Part shown: piece by piece, positions 1 through 9,271 of the stretch | Position numbering within the stretch: the stretch's first letter is position 1 | How the letters are laid out: every line of letters begins with the position of its first letter | Virus record (IMG/VR): IMGVR_UViG_3300047409_000283 | Location: 1-50,293 of that record | Length of the DNA stretch: 50,293 nucleotides | Origin: a virus | Strand: one strand, 5' to 3' | Notes under the pieces: model-generated | The model's database searches: none | Seen by the model: only the letters and a program-made list of their open reading frames with translations | What the model was told of the DNA's origin: nothing | Program-made: the position numbers and the translations under genes

Positions 1-163
1 TTGCTACCTCAGTGACGATCACGCCGACGACGACCGCGAACGGCGATTTGCTGCTGGTCTATGCCGCATCTGGCACAAACAATAGCTTCCAGTTTTACGG
101 CACCTATCCACAACAACTCGTTTCTGGAACCTCTGGCGGTTACGCCTCAGATTCGATGTTCTT
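1..163. repeat. Terminal repeat, left copy (circular-assembly overlap)
   Basis: Bases 1-163 recur at 50131-50293 and differ only at base 37 (C) versus 50167 (T). The reading frame of the gene starting at 49710 runs straight through the overlap, so this is best read as the overlap of a circular or circularly permuted genome, not a physical terminal repeat. The mismatch changes a codon from GCG (Ala) to GTG (Val), which suggests population variation in the sampled phage. Confidence 0.93.
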
Positions 164-1271
164 TGTCAATCTCGGACTCGCTGGGGCACAGTCTTACACT
201 CAGGTTTACAACACGATAGCCTCAGGCGGGCCAGTGGCAAAGTGGGCGGTCCTCGCCTTAGCCTTCAAGCCTTCTGCAATTTCTGTGACTTCCGACGCTC
301 TGCCGCATGGAGCCCAGGGTACGGCGTACAAAGCCTGCTTGTCAGGCGTCGGGGGTGCAGGTGCTTACACTTTTGCGGTTACCGGCCTTCCCGGCTGGGC
401 GTCGCTCAACACATCTACTGGTTGCATCACGGGAACGCCGAATGCGAACGGCACGACTGCCCTGAGCGCGACGGTGACAGACGGCACATTGACAAGCTCT
501 GCGCGATCTCTCAGTTTAGGAATCGGCTCATCATTTGGCACAATCACCCCGGTTCAGAACAACATCAATTCAGGAACATTCAGCAGCAACGTCACCAGCG
601 GCAATGTGATCTTGATGCAAAGCTGGGGGCCGGAGCAGTTTGGCTCTGACGTTTACGTTTGGTCAAGTGCAGGCCAAGGTGCGGTTAGTGATAGCCGAGG
701 GACAATATTTAAGCGCATTTTTCCTATCACCAAAGTACCGGGAACTGGGAACGGGGCGCCCAATGAACTCTATATCGGATGCCTAACTTCTTCTGGCGCT
801 AATACGGTCAGCATTCTTGGCAATACCCCAATAGCAGTTTCAGAATGGAGTGGCGCTCAATCAGTTGTAGATGATGGCACAAATGGAGCTTCGGCGGGAT
901 ATCCGTCAAGCCCGTTCAGTGTGACCACAGCCAACTATACGGCCCAAGTTGCGAACGAAACTCTCATCGCGACAGCCGCAGTCGGGAAATCGCTTCCGGG
1001 GGAAACCGCCGTCGTCAACGCACCGTTTACGACTCTCTATAGTGGAGCGATTGGGGGCACGTCGGAATTGTCTTTGCTTGGCTACGACCAAGTTACGACG
1101 GCAACGACATACACGGCAACAACTACAGTCACCGCAGCAGGCCAGTTCACAGGCAATGCCGTGGCTACCCAACTTGTTGGACTGCGTCAAGAAATCGCCG
1201 GTTTAGGCTGTGCTGGAACTATCCCACCTGTTGCGATTGCAGTACCACGTAAAAAAGGATGGGTATTTTGA
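3..1271 (+). CDS. C-terminal part of secreted-type virion/adsorption protein (continues from 49710)
   Basis: This is the downstream part of a 563-residue protein whose start lies at 49710; joining the ends across the overlap keeps one open frame (421 + 1271 nt). The GTG at base 12 is therefore not a real start. The visible part contains a He_PIG-type putative Ig domain, with the usual LPHGAQGTAY, LPGWASLN and ITGTPN segments at about 285-515 nt, followed by a Ser/Thr/Gly-rich beta-type domain. The complete protein begins with a Sec signal peptide. It sits directly upstream of two more signal-peptide proteins and downstream of a fibre protein, so it is probably part of the host-recognition module. 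The stop overlaps the ATG of the next gene. Specific function is unknown. Confidence 0.85.
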   Translation, partial: ATSVTITPTTTANGDLLLVYAASGTNNSFQFYGTYPQQLVSGTSGGYASDSMFFVNLGLAGAQSYTQVYNTIASGGPVAKWAVLALAFKPSAISVTSDALPHGAQGTAYKACLSGVGGAGAYTFAVTGLPGWASLNTSTGCITGTPNANGTTALSATVTDGTLTSSARSLSLGIGSSFGTITPVQNNINSGTFSSNVTSGNVILMQSWGPEQFGSDVYVWSSAGQGAVSDSRGTIFKRIFPITKVPGTGNGAPNELYIGCLTSSGANTVSILGNTPIAVSEWSGAQSVVDDGTNGASAGYPSSPFSVTTANYTAQVANETLIATAAVGKSLPGETAVVNAPFTTLYSGAIGGTSELSLLGYDQVTTATTYTATTTVTAAGQFTGNAVATQLVGLRQEIAGLGCAGTIPPVAIAVPRKKGWVF

Positions 1272-2980
1272 TGCGACATAACAAACTGCTTATCCTTGTG
1301 TTGCTTTGGGCAACACTAACTACAGCACAGATGACCAGCGTCACTGCAACTGTCGTTGATCCCGCCGCGCAGCCTTACGCTAACGGGGTGTGGACAATTC
1401 AGTTCCATCCTAACGGTTTCGATCCTACGTTTTACAAACTCAACGGTGCGTCGTTTACACAGCAATACGCCGGAAGCTTCGACAACACCGGACTCTTAAC
1501 AGAGTCATTACCGGACAACTCAGTGATTACCCCTTCGGGATCGACGTGGGACTTCACGGTGTGCCCCAACGCATCAATGCCATGTACGACCATTAGCATT
1601 CCCGTGTCTGGCGTAAGCGAGGACGTCAGCACACAGATTAACACCGTGATCGCTGCGATTTCGATTAAACTTGATCCACAGCCCAATGCGCGTCCGTTGA
1701 CACGGGCGTACACCGACGCGGAAATCGCTAATCCCGTTCAGGCGGCGATGTATTACAATGTGACGGACAGTTGTATTCATAAGTACGACGGTACGACGTG
1801 GACTACAATCTGTGGTACCGGGGTTACGCCAGTGTTTACGTGTCCGGGTGCGATCAATGGAAGCGGAGCGTTTTTTACAAGTCCATCGTTGTTGGGTTGT
1901 GACAATTTAGTTTTGACGGATTTCTTGGGGCATCTTACGTCACAGTCGTGGACTGGCGTAGGGCCGCTGAACGGTGAGATGGCATTGACAACCATCGGGA
2001 TTACACCGTTAACAGCATTACCAGCTAATACGCTATCTATTATACCACCGAATGTAATCCCGACTCCGTACCGTACTAACTGGATGCCTGGGCCGTGCAC
2101 TGACGGTCAGGTGATTCAACAGCTTTCTCATGCTGTTGACGGTACCGGAACGATGAATATCTTCTTGAACTGTCTCACTCCCGGTGGTGGGGGAGGTGGC
2201 TCAATTACACTGGATACCAACGGTGTTGCTAACGCATCACAGGTGTTACTGAATCTAATCAACAGCGCGGCGACTAATGGTATCACACTTACAGTGACCA
2301 ACACCAGCGGTGGTATCGTGCAACTGGGTTTCACTGGAACTCTTAACAACTCTGGTCTTACGAATTCATCAGTGACATACAACGGTCAAACGGTCGCGCT
2401 CGGTGCGGCTGGGAACGTTAACGTCGGGGCGGCAACGCACTCGATTGCGCTGAATCAGGGTAATGGTAACGCCGTGACTGGTTTGGCAGCGGGAGCACAT
2501 CAAGTCGTAGTGGGCGTGGCCGGGGCTGACCCTGTTGCGAAAACGATGCCTGACTGTCAGGATACTGCTGGTAATCACTTGAACTTTACACAGTCTACGG
2601 ACACGTTTAACTGTGGTACGTCTGGTTATGTGTTACCGGGTCAGTACACTAAGTTACGCTGTGAAACAGGTTTAGGTGACGGTCTCAACGCGATGACCGC
2701 AGGAACGTATTTACAGTCGTTCTGTTACAACGATTCAGGCGTAACGTGGAATATCACGGGCTTGCGTTGTTTTACTGACAACAATGGTACATCGACGATG
2801 GCTGCAACCAACGGAGCCGGCACCGCGTTGTTGACGGGTGCTGTCACATGTACGACAGCTTTCGCGGCCGGAACCCAAAGCGCGACGACTACCATTGCCA
2901 ACGGTGATTTCATCAAGTTTACTTTTGTAGCTGACGCTACATCCAAGCAAACGACTTGGGTGGTGAGTATGACACAATGA
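1271..2980 (+). CDS. Signal-peptide-bearing fibre-like protein
   Basis: I chose the ATG at 1271, which overlaps the TGA of the preceding gene and follows an AAGGATGG ribosome-binding site; an upstream start at 1259 has no support. The 569-residue product begins MRHNKLLILVLLWATLTTAQ, a textbook Sec signal peptide with likely cleavage after TTA. The body is Thr/Ser/Gly/Asn-rich with a Gly6 hinge near the middle and short beta-repeats rich in NGQTVALGAAGNVNV-type segments, as in phage fibres. Cys pairs in the C-terminal half (CETGLG, CYND, CFTD, CTTAF) could form disulfides after export. A copy of the dispersed GTGTTG dyad lies inside the signal-peptide codons at 1298-1316. Fibre role is inferred from composition and position. 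Confidence 0.82.
   Translation: MRHNKLLILVLLWATLTTAQMTSVTATVVDPAAQPYANGVWTIQFHPNGFDPTFYKLNGASFTQQYAGSFDNTGLLTESLPDNSVITPSGSTWDFTVCPNASMPCTTISIPVSGVSEDVSTQINTVIAAISIKLDPQPNARPLTRAYTDAEIANPVQAAMYYNVTDSCIHKYDGTTWTTICGTGVTPVFTCPGAINGSGAFFTSPSLLGCDNLVLTDFLGHLTSQSWTGVGPLNGEMALTTIGITPLTALPANTLSIIPPNVIPTPYRTNWMPGPCTDGQVIQQLSHAVDGTGTMNIFLNCLTPGGGGGGSITLDTNGVANASQVLLNLINSAATNGITLTVTNTSGGIVQLGFTGTLNNSGLTNSSVTYNGQTVALGAAGNVNVGAATHSIALNQGNGNAVTGLAAGAHQVVVGVAGADPVAKTMPDCQDTAGNHLNFTQSTDTFNCGTSGYVLPGQYTKLRCETGLGDGLNAMTAGTYLQSFCYNDSGVTWNITGLRCFTDNNGTSTMAATNGAGTALLTGAVTCTTAFAAGTQSATTTIANGDFIKFTFVADATSKQTTWVVSMTQ
1298..1316. promoter_or_regulatory. Dispersed dyad copy 1 (GTGTTG-N7-CAACAC)
   Basis: An exact 6-bp dyad with 7-base spacer CTTTGGG and right flank TAAC, placed inside the coding sequence of the fibre-like gene shortly after its start. 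One of seven copies in the genome; the same right flank recurs in the copy at 33355. Its intragenic position fits a protein-binding site such as a stoperator better than an RNA terminator. Confidence 0.7.
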
Positions 2981-5900
2981 GAAAAAATTACGTAACAACG
3001 CTACTGTTGACACTGACGCTTTGCATGATGTGTACAGCACAGACACCAACAATGCATGTCGTTGGTAAGTCAAAGGGTGTAGGACGAGCGAGCTTTAATG
3101 CCAGTCCGAATATCACCGTAACCTCACTTGTTGTAACACCAGTGAACCAACAACAGTTCGTTGGTTTTTCTGTGGGTTACACAGCGACGGTGAATCTATC
3201 AACGGGTGACACTGTTAACGTCACTCGATTTGCTACTTGGGTACCAAGCAATACCAACGTTGCGATTCTTGACACTCAAGTAGGAACGCAGAACATTAAG
3301 TGCATTTCGGCGGGGACTGTTATAGTTAAGGCTATCTATGGTGGATTAACTGATCAAGCATCACTGATGTGTAACTCTACGGTGCCACCGCCGCCGACAA
3401 TTCAGAGTGTCACACTCAGCCCGACGAATCCCAGTATTGCTGTGGGTACGTCACAGTTGTTCAGTGCCATTGGGCATTTCTCGGATGGGTCGAGTCAGGA
3501 CATTACATCGACGGCAACCTGGGCTACGTCTGATGCGACGATAGCTAAGAAGGGAGCTCTCGCAACGCAGCAAGATTTCGATTGCTTGAAGGCGGGAACA
3601 CCTGTTATTTCCGCGACGCAGAGCTCGTTTACTGGAACCACCAATTTGACGTGTGCTGCGGTACTCATCAGTGTTCACGTGACACCATTGACGTCGTCCA
3701 TTCTGGTTGCCAGTACACAGACCTATTTGGCGACGTGCGTTTTCAATGATGGGTCATCCAGTGATTGCACAACTCAAGCAACGTGGACTAGCTCTAATAC
3801 ATCAGTCGCGGTGATGACATTACCCCCCGTGTCACCAGAGCCAGCAACAGGGCTGACCGCTGGAACGGTAACAATCACTGCGACTATCGGAACTCTTTCT
3901 AGTAACACCACGCTAACGGTCAACAATCCCGGTCCGCCACCGCCGACGTTGGTTAGTGTCACGGTCAACCCAGTTAACCAAACCGTAAACGTGGGGAGCA
4001 CGCTGGATTACACCGCGACGTGCAACTATTCAGACGGCTCCACACAGGATTGCACCGCGGGTGCGACGTGGGCGTCAACCAGTCCGTCTGTAGCAACGAT
4101 TACATCGACGGGTGATCCGCGTACTGCGACTTGTTTGATAGCAGGTACGACCAGTTTGCACGCTACGTTTCAGGCTGTGTTGGGTACGACTAATCTGACG
4201 TGTCAAACACCCACACCAACCCTGTCTAGTATCGCTGTAACACCGGCTAATCAGACTGTAACGGTTGGATCGAAGATTAGTTACACGGCGACGTGTACTT
4301 ACTCGGATGGGTCAACGCAGAATTGCACACTGGCGTCACAGGGCACGACAACGGTGTGGACAAGCAACAACACCGGCGTTGCAACGATGGCCTCGCCGGC
4401 GACATCACCGGAGCCGGGTTCGTGTATTGCTGTAGGTGCTGTCACAGTGAAAGCACAAGTCAGTGCTACTTTTGGTACAACCACCCTGACATGTCAGAAT
4501 CCAACACAGCCCAATTTCGGAGTAGATGGTTACTGTCCGCCAACTAATATCCCGACGTGGGGCGTTAGTTATCACGGCGCGCTGTTTCCAACTACGTGTT
4601 ACAACACAGATCCATCTAGTACACCATCGACGGGCGCAGTACATGGGCCGGATTCGACGTTGGCTACAGTTCAAGCCGATCTCAATGCAGCAGCGTGCGG
4701 CGATGTAGTGGAGATCACCGCCGGTGTGACGTTGAGCGGAACTCTGATATGGCCAGCGAAGGTCTGCGACGCGTTGCATTATCTTACACTACGTGTACAT
4801 AACTTCGCGTCGGCGTTCCCGCCTTACGGCACGATACGTGGTGTCAGCCCATGTTATTGGGGTGTGGCGTCGTTACCAGGATATCCAGCGTTCAACTGCG
4901 TGCTGACGACAAATCGTGGGGTGACGATCCAATCAACGGGGACGAATTTCTCAATGCAAATGACCGGCCCCGCGGCGTTTGGTCGTATTGAAGGTATTAA
5001 ATTCACGCGCACGGCGGGTACTGGATTGGTGTCACGGATGATCAAATCCGAGATCCCCAACATGGATCACTTCGTTTTCGATAGTGATTGGTGCGCCAAC
5101 ACCGCGACGGATGAGATGCAGCGGTGTATGTTCTTTGATGGTTACAGCTACATCGCATGGGTGAATTTTCTTGTTACCGACATGCACTGTATCTCAATCT
5201 CAGGCCACTGCACCGCGAATCAAGGTTTCTCTGGTGGGCTGAACGGTTTCTCATCGACACCGGATCACACGTGGAAGATAGTCAATGGCTTCTTCACATC
5301 CGCCGATAATACGACAGTAGGTTGGGGCGGCGGTGGGGCTAACACCGTGCCATCAGACATTGAGATACGTCTAAACTGGGGTAAGAAATTGATGATCTGG
5401 AACCCCGGTTGCACCGTAGCTCTGTGTGGTGTCGCCTACAACGGAGGTGTCGGTGGTAATCCGTTTATCGCGAAGCAGTCGATGGAAACGAAGAACTCTG
5501 ACAAGATGTTCATTGAGGCCAATGTACTTGATGGCTCGTGGGCTGGGTTCTCGCAGGTCGGATCACATATACTGCTGACGCCCAAGAACCAAGCTATCAA
5601 CGGGAATAACATCTGTCCGTTGTGTTCGGTGACTAATAACATTATACGGTTCAACTTCCTGACGACGTCTAACAACTGTTTTCAAGTGGCTAACGTTGGA
5701 TCGGATGCAGGTGGCTACGCCGTTGCCGGAAACAGCTACGCGATTGATAACAATGTTTGTGAGAACACCAACTATCCAGGATGCTATAAGTGCTCAACGA
5801 ATTCGGGCGGAGCACTTGACGGTGGTGATCTGTCAGTTACGAGTCCGTTGTCTCCGGTGGGTTTCATCCTGCATGACGTCTTTGTGAACCACAACGCCTA

Positions 5901-6387
5901 CATTCCAAACGGTTCGGCGTTCAAGATGGGTGGATTGCTTGGTGTATCGGGTGGATTGGCATCCAACTCACGACAAATGTTTAACTTCACTTGGACCAAT
6001 AACATTGGGCCGAAAGAGGGTCTGGCTATAAATAATCCATCAGATGGCTGTTCACAGAAACCAACCACGAATTGTTATTGCGGTAACTCGACGCCGAAGG
6101 CGATTCTCGATGCCTGTTTTGGAACCACTGGTTATACATTCGGTGGTAACGCTTTTGTTGCTAATGGGACTACGTCGTGGCCTGGCTCGAATTGTACTGC
6201 TGAATTATCGCAGTCTAGTATTTACGTGAACTACAACAACGGTACTAACGGCCCGCAGAATGTACTGAACTATCGAGTAAAGACAACCAGTGCATGTCAC
6301 AACGCTGGTAATGATGGACTTGATCCAGGGCCAGATGTGACCACGTTGAACAATCGAATTTTCAGTGGTAAGGTGGCTCAATTTTAA
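2977..6387 (+). CDS. Large secreted-type protein: five BIG2-like Ig repeats plus beta-helix domain
   Basis: The start at ATG 2977 forms an ATGA overlap with the previous stop. The 1136-residue protein opens with a Sec signal peptide (MRKNYVTTLLLTLTLCMMCTAQ). Residues of about 35-510 hold five BIG2-like Ig units, each with the pattern SVxVTPxNQTVxVGS, then YTATCxYSDGSTQDCT, then WTSSNTSVATM. The C-terminal 600 residues have the Asn/Gly/Val-rich rung pattern of a right-handed parallel beta-helix (NNIIRFNF, NNVCENTNY, NHNAYIPNG), as in phage tailspikes and polysaccharide lyases. The most likely role is a receptor-binding or depolymerising spike. The combination with an export signal resembles bacterial surface proteins and suggests capture from a host gene. 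No catalytic residues could be assigned. Confidence 0.85.
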   Translation: MRKNYVTTLLLTLTLCMMCTAQTPTMHVVGKSKGVGRASFNASPNITVTSLVVTPVNQQQFVGFSVGYTATVNLSTGDTVNVTRFATWVPSNTNVAILDTQVGTQNIKCISAGTVIVKAIYGGLTDQASLMCNSTVPPPPTIQSVTLSPTNPSIAVGTSQLFSAIGHFSDGSSQDITSTATWATSDATIAKKGALATQQDFDCLKAGTPVISATQSSFTGTTNLTCAAVLISVHVTPLTSSILVASTQTYLATCVFNDGSSSDCTTQATWTSSNTSVAVMTLPPVSPEPATGLTAGTVTITATIGTLSSNTTLTVNNPGPPPPTLVSVTVNPVNQTVNVGSTLDYTATCNYSDGSTQDCTAGATWASTSPSVATITSTGDPRTATCLIAGTTSLHATFQAVLGTTNLTCQTPTPTLSSIAVTPANQTVTVGSKISYTATCTYSDGSTQNCTLASQGTTTVWTSNNTGVATMASPATSPEPGSCIAVGAVTVKAQVSATFGTTTLTCQNPTQPNFGVDGYCPPTNIPTWGVSYHGALFPTTCYNTDPSSTPSTGAVHGPDSTLATVQADLNAAACGDVVEITAGVTLSGTLIWPAKVCDALHYLTLRVHNFASAFPPYGTIRGVSPCYWGVASLPGYPAFNCVLTTNRGVTIQSTGTNFSMQMTGPAAFGRIEGIKFTRTAGTGLVSRMIKSEIPNMDHFVFDSDWCANTATDEMQRCMFFDGYSYIAWVNFLVTDMHCISISGHCTANQGFSGGLNGFSSTPDHTWKIVNGFFTSADNTTVGWGGGGANTVPSDIEIRLNWGKKLMIWNPGCTVALCGVAYNGGVGGNPFIAKQSMETKNSDKMFIEANVLDGSWAGFSQVGSHILLTPKNQAINGNNICPLCSVTNNIIRFNFLTTSNNCFQVANVGSDAGGYAVAGNSYAIDNNVCENTNYPGCYKCSTNSGGALDGGDLSVTSPLSPVGFILHDVFVNHNAYIPNGSAFKMGGLLGVSGGLASNSRQMFNFTWTNNIGPKEGLAINNPSDGCSQKPTTNCYCGNSTPKAILDACFGTTGYTFGGNAFVANGTTSWPGSNCTAELSQSSIYVNYNNGTNGPQNVLNYRVKTTSACHNAGNDGLDPGPDVTTLNNRIFSGKVAQF

Positions 6388-6406
6388 GACCAATAAGGAG
6401 AGTAAG

Positions 6407-6715
6407 ATGGATGTTTTGCTGCACAGCGAGATCGCGCACTTCGTGGCATATTTCGGATTCATCGCGCTTGTGGGTGGAATGCCTGCTCCTAGTGCCACTA
6501 GCAGTACTGGATACAAGTGGGCTTTCAGTTCTCTTAACCTCTTTGCCGCTAATTTTGCTCGTGCTGCTGGGCCGAAGATTGAGAACTCTCCTAACTTCCA
6601 GGCTGCACTTAACATTCAACAGTCGGTAGCAGGTCAAGCGCCAACTGTAGTTGTACCATCCCCACCGGCTCCTTCGGCAGAGGACAAGTCAAATCTTCCG
6701 AATAAAGGCGACTGA
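6407..6715 (+). CDS. Small membrane protein, holin-like
   Basis: I chose the ATG at 6407 because it has a clear TAAGGAGAG ribosome-binding site; the longer frame from 6365 lies within the previous gene. The 102-residue product has one hydrophobic segment (HFVAYFGFIALVGGM, about residues 11-25), a Ser/Ala-rich middle and a Pro-rich tail ending in charged residues. Size, a single membrane segment and its place between the spike gene and TerL suggest a holin or another small inner-membrane lysis protein. There is no family-specific motif, so a virion-associated membrane peptide is equally possible. Confidence 0.72.
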   Translation: MDVLLHSEIAHFVAYFGFIALVGGMPAPSATSSTGYKWAFSSLNLFAANFARAAGPKIENSPNFQAALNIQQSVAGQAPTVVVPSPPAPSAEDKSNLPNKGD

Positions 6716-6719
6716 TTGT

Positions 6720-6941
6720 ATGGCTATCAGGGATCACTGGGACGCGATGATTGCAGGTGGCGCGGCGGTGTTCGTTGCGATATGGAACAATCGCAAAATT
6801 GAAGCTGTCCGACATGGCGTCAACGGTGCATTGGACAAATTGCTCCGGGCTAACACCATAGCGTCGTATGGTAAGGGTCAACAGCGCGAGCGCGAAGATC
6901 AGGCGAAGCGCGACGAATCACCAAAGAAAGGAGTCGAGTAG
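6720..6941 (+). CDS. Small protein with N-terminal hydrophobic segment and charged tail
   Basis: The ATG at 6720 lies 5 nt after the preceding stop and gives 73 residues. Residues 9-22 (AMIAGGAAVFVAIW) are a short membrane segment; the rest is a highly charged amphipathic helix (KIEAVRHGVNGALDKLLR, then KGQQREREDQAKRDE). This layout resembles i-spanins and small holin partners. It is read immediately before TerL, whose TTG start follows its stop by no gap. Function is not established. Confidence 0.7.
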   Translation: MAIRDHWDAMIAGGAAVFVAIWNNRKIEAVRHGVNGALDKLLRANTIASYGKGQQREREDQAKRDESPKKGVE

Positions 6942-8636
6942 TTGGAAGTCTTTACACCACTGCCGATCGCTGGGTTGCCGCCCGACAAGGCGTTACGTGC
7001 GCTGCGTCTGAACAGTCTTGGATCATTGTTCTATTTCATCAAGATTGGGCTGCGTCGACATCGTCTTACGGAAGGTCTGCATCTGCCGTTCTGTCGCACG
7101 CTGGAACGTGAACACATCAAAGATGTCATTGAGATGCCACGCGATCATTTCAAGTCAACATGTGCTAGCGAAGGTTTACCGATGTGGCGCACACTGCCGC
7201 TATCGCAGCAGGACTTGGATGAGTTTGCTGCGCTAGGGTACTCGAAAGAGTTTATTCGCTGGATACAACGTTCACACAATCCTGATTTACGTAACATCCT
7301 AGTAGCCGAGAATATCACGAACGCAGCGAAGCTGGGTCGACGCATCCGGTGGCACTTCGAAAGCAACGCGTTGTATCGCACGTTGTTTCCTGAGACGCTT
7401 CCTGATTCGTCGTCCACGTGGACTGATTTCTCGCTGCATACGAAGCGTCCGAGCGCCGGGATGGGCGGCGCGCATGGTGAGGGTACGTTTGACTTCATGG
7501 GCGTTGGAAGTGCACTGCAATCACGTCACTACAATGGTATGTGTATTCAAGACGACTTGGTTGGCCGTAAAGCGGTTGAGTCGCAGTCTATTATGGACAA
7601 GACGATTGAATACCATCAACTACTGGCGAACGCGACTGAGTCAGAAGACAACACATATGAGTGTGATGAGCTTGTAGTAGGCAATCGCTGGTCGTATAAC
7701 GACCTGAACTCGCATCTACGTGAGCACGAACCAGACTTTCGTTTTGAGTCCCACTCAGCAATGGGCGGCTGCTGTAACATACATCCAATTGACACACCAA
7801 TCTTTCCGGAGGAGTTCAGCTTTGAAAAGTTGGAGAAACGTCGTCGCCGTCTGGGCAGTTTTAACTATAGTTGTCAGTTTCTTAACAATCCTTCTGCACC
7901 AGAGAACGCCGATTTTAGAGTGGACTGGTTGCAGTATTTTAGTGTGGTGTACGATCCTGCTGGAAACGGTAAGTGGAAGATCGTCCACGAAGTGAAAGAT
8001 GGCATCGTGTTACCGGACATCAATCGGTCGGTGTTGAGCATCGCTATGACCGTTGATCCAAACCATTCGGGTAACGCTGCGATGGGACGGTGTCGTCACG
8101 CGATTGAGGTGCTAGCGCAGAGCGACAAAGGTAACTACTATTTGCTGGAGTCGTGGGCACAGGCCGCGTCGTATGATGCGTTCTACGCGAAGATCTTCGA
8201 GATCGCGACGAAGTGGGGTCTACATCGGATCGGCGTGGAAACGATTGCCGCGCAACGTTACATCAAACATCACCTGGAGTATCTGGCGACGCAGAAGGCG
8301 TTTCGTTTGCAGATTGATGAACTCAAGGGCGAGGTCGAGGCGCCAGACGGAACGCTATCGCGGCGTAAGGAATGGCGTATTCGCAACGTCATAGGCCCGA
8401 TCGCTGAGCGCGGCCAGTTGTTTGTACAACGACGACAGGTGGATTTCATCAATGAGTACCAAACATTTCCGAAAGGAAAGTACGTTGACCAGCTTGACGC
8501 TTTTGCGTATGCTCCGCAATTGGTACGTAAGCCGATAGATGAGGCAACGCATTACGACATGTTACAGGCGTATAACGACCGAATGAAAGAAGTCAGCAAA
8601 CCATACTCGTATGGTTATGGAGGTGCTCGTGCTTAA
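6942..8636 (+). CDS. terL: Terminase large subunit
   Basis: This is the DNA-packaging motor: an ATPase plus nuclease that translocates DNA into the prohead and cuts it. The start is a TTG at 6942 with ribosome-binding site AAAGGAG. The 564-residue length is normal for TerL. The P-loop-like segment EMPRDHFKST is at residues 64-73, and the Walker B-like MCIQDDL at 200-206. The RNase H-like nuclease carries acidic residues at D372 (TVDPNHSG), E433 (GVETIAAQR) and D519 (VDQLDAFAY). It is followed by a lipoprotein gene and the portal gene. The putative small subunit is not adjacent but about 10.5 kb upstream around the circle. Confidence 0.93.
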   Translation: MEVFTPLPIAGLPPDKALRALRLNSLGSLFYFIKIGLRRHRLTEGLHLPFCRTLEREHIKDVIEMPRDHFKSTCASEGLPMWRTLPLSQQDLDEFAALGYSKEFIRWIQRSHNPDLRNILVAENITNAAKLGRRIRWHFESNALYRTLFPETLPDSSSTWTDFSLHTKRPSAGMGGAHGEGTFDFMGVGSALQSRHYNGMCIQDDLVGRKAVESQSIMDKTIEYHQLLANATESEDNTYECDELVVGNRWSYNDLNSHLREHEPDFRFESHSAMGGCCNIHPIDTPIFPEEFSFEKLEKRRRRLGSFNYSCQFLNNPSAPENADFRVDWLQYFSVVYDPAGNGKWKIVHEVKDGIVLPDINRSVLSIAMTVDPNHSGNAAMGRCRHAIEVLAQSDKGNYYLLESWAQAASYDAFYAKIFEIATKWGLHRIGVETIAAQRYIKHHLEYLATQKAFRLQIDELKGEVEAPDGTLSRRKEWRIRNVIGPIAERGQLFVQRRQVDFINEYQTFPKGKYVDQLDAFAYAPQLVRKPIDEATHYDMLQAYNDRMKEVSKPYSYGYGGARA

Positions 8637-9063
8637 ACGTAAGACCACTGCTGCGTTGACCGTTATAGTGATTGCTTTGTCACTGTGCGGTTTTGGATGT
8701 CCACACGGAACACAGAATCTTGCGACAGCATCGGACGCGATTGCACACAGCTTGGTGAACGCGCAAGCTGCTGCTCGGCAAGCTGAAATGCAAGGTGTTA
8801 TCTCAAAGGAGGATGAACAACAGTTTGAGATGTTCGTTGTCAAGGTGGCACAGGCTGGGCTTGCGCTTGACAAAGGCATCCGCGCGAATGAGTCCGCAAC
8901 AACGTTGTCAACGAAAGTCAACTCGTTCCTGGACGCCTTCAATCAACTCAACACCACCGGGTTGTTGTTTGTTAAAGACCCCAACCTGAGGGTAACGATC
9001 TCTACGATCATAACAGGCGCTGAGACTTCTGTAGCCATCATCGCCGCGACTGTGGGGAAATGA
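8629..9063 (+). CDS. Predicted phage lipoprotein
   Basis: A 144-residue protein overlapping the end of terL by a few bases. Possible starts are ATG 8611, ATG 8617, GTG 8623 and GTG 8629; I favour GTG 8629 because GGAGG lies 5 nt upstream and the product then starts MLKRKTT followed by a hydrophobic core. The core ends in CGFGC, a plausible lipobox with Cys as the lipidated residue. The mature part is Ala/Gln/Thr-rich and helical with no recognisable domain. It could be an outer-membrane-anchored lysis (o-spanin-like) or superinfection-exclusion protein; the sequence alone does not decide. Confidence 0.75.
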   Translation: MLKRKTTAALTVIVIALSLCGFGCPHGTQNLATASDAIAHSLVNAQAAARQAEMQGVISKEDEQQFEMFVVKVAQAGLALDKGIRANESATTLSTKVNSFLDAFNQLNTTGLLFVKDPNLRVTISTIITGAETSVAIIAATVGK

Positions 9064-9064
9064 C

Positions 9065-9271
9065 ATGGATCCAAAAACAGTACAACTCATTCTGTTCGCG
9101 GAGCAAATGGCGTCGTTAGCGGCTAAGACCATCATGGATCTACGCACGGTGCTCTCGAACTCAAACACGAAAACCGTCGATGAGATCCTTGACGACGCCG
9201 ATGCAACGTATCAACAAATCATCGCTGATGCGCAGAATCCTCCACCGTCACAACCGCCAACGAAGGGCTAA
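9065..9271 (+). CDS. Small helical protein of unknown function
   Basis: A 68-residue protein starting one base after the previous stop (TGACATG) and ending directly before the portal start. It is largely alpha-helical and acidic in the middle (DEILDDADATYQQIIADAQ) with a Pro-rich C-terminus (PPPSQPPTKG). No motif is recognised. Its place between a lipoprotein and the portal gene suggests a minor structural or lysis-cassette protein. Confidence 0.68.
   Translation: MDPKTVQLILFAEQMASLAAKTIMDLRTVLSNSNTKTVDEILDDADATYQQIIADAQNPPPSQPPTKG

Noticed and set aside
12-14. GTG at base 12 as the start of the first gene
   Set aside because: The frame continues upstream through the circle junction to ATG 49710, which has a signal peptide and is coupled to the fibre gene.
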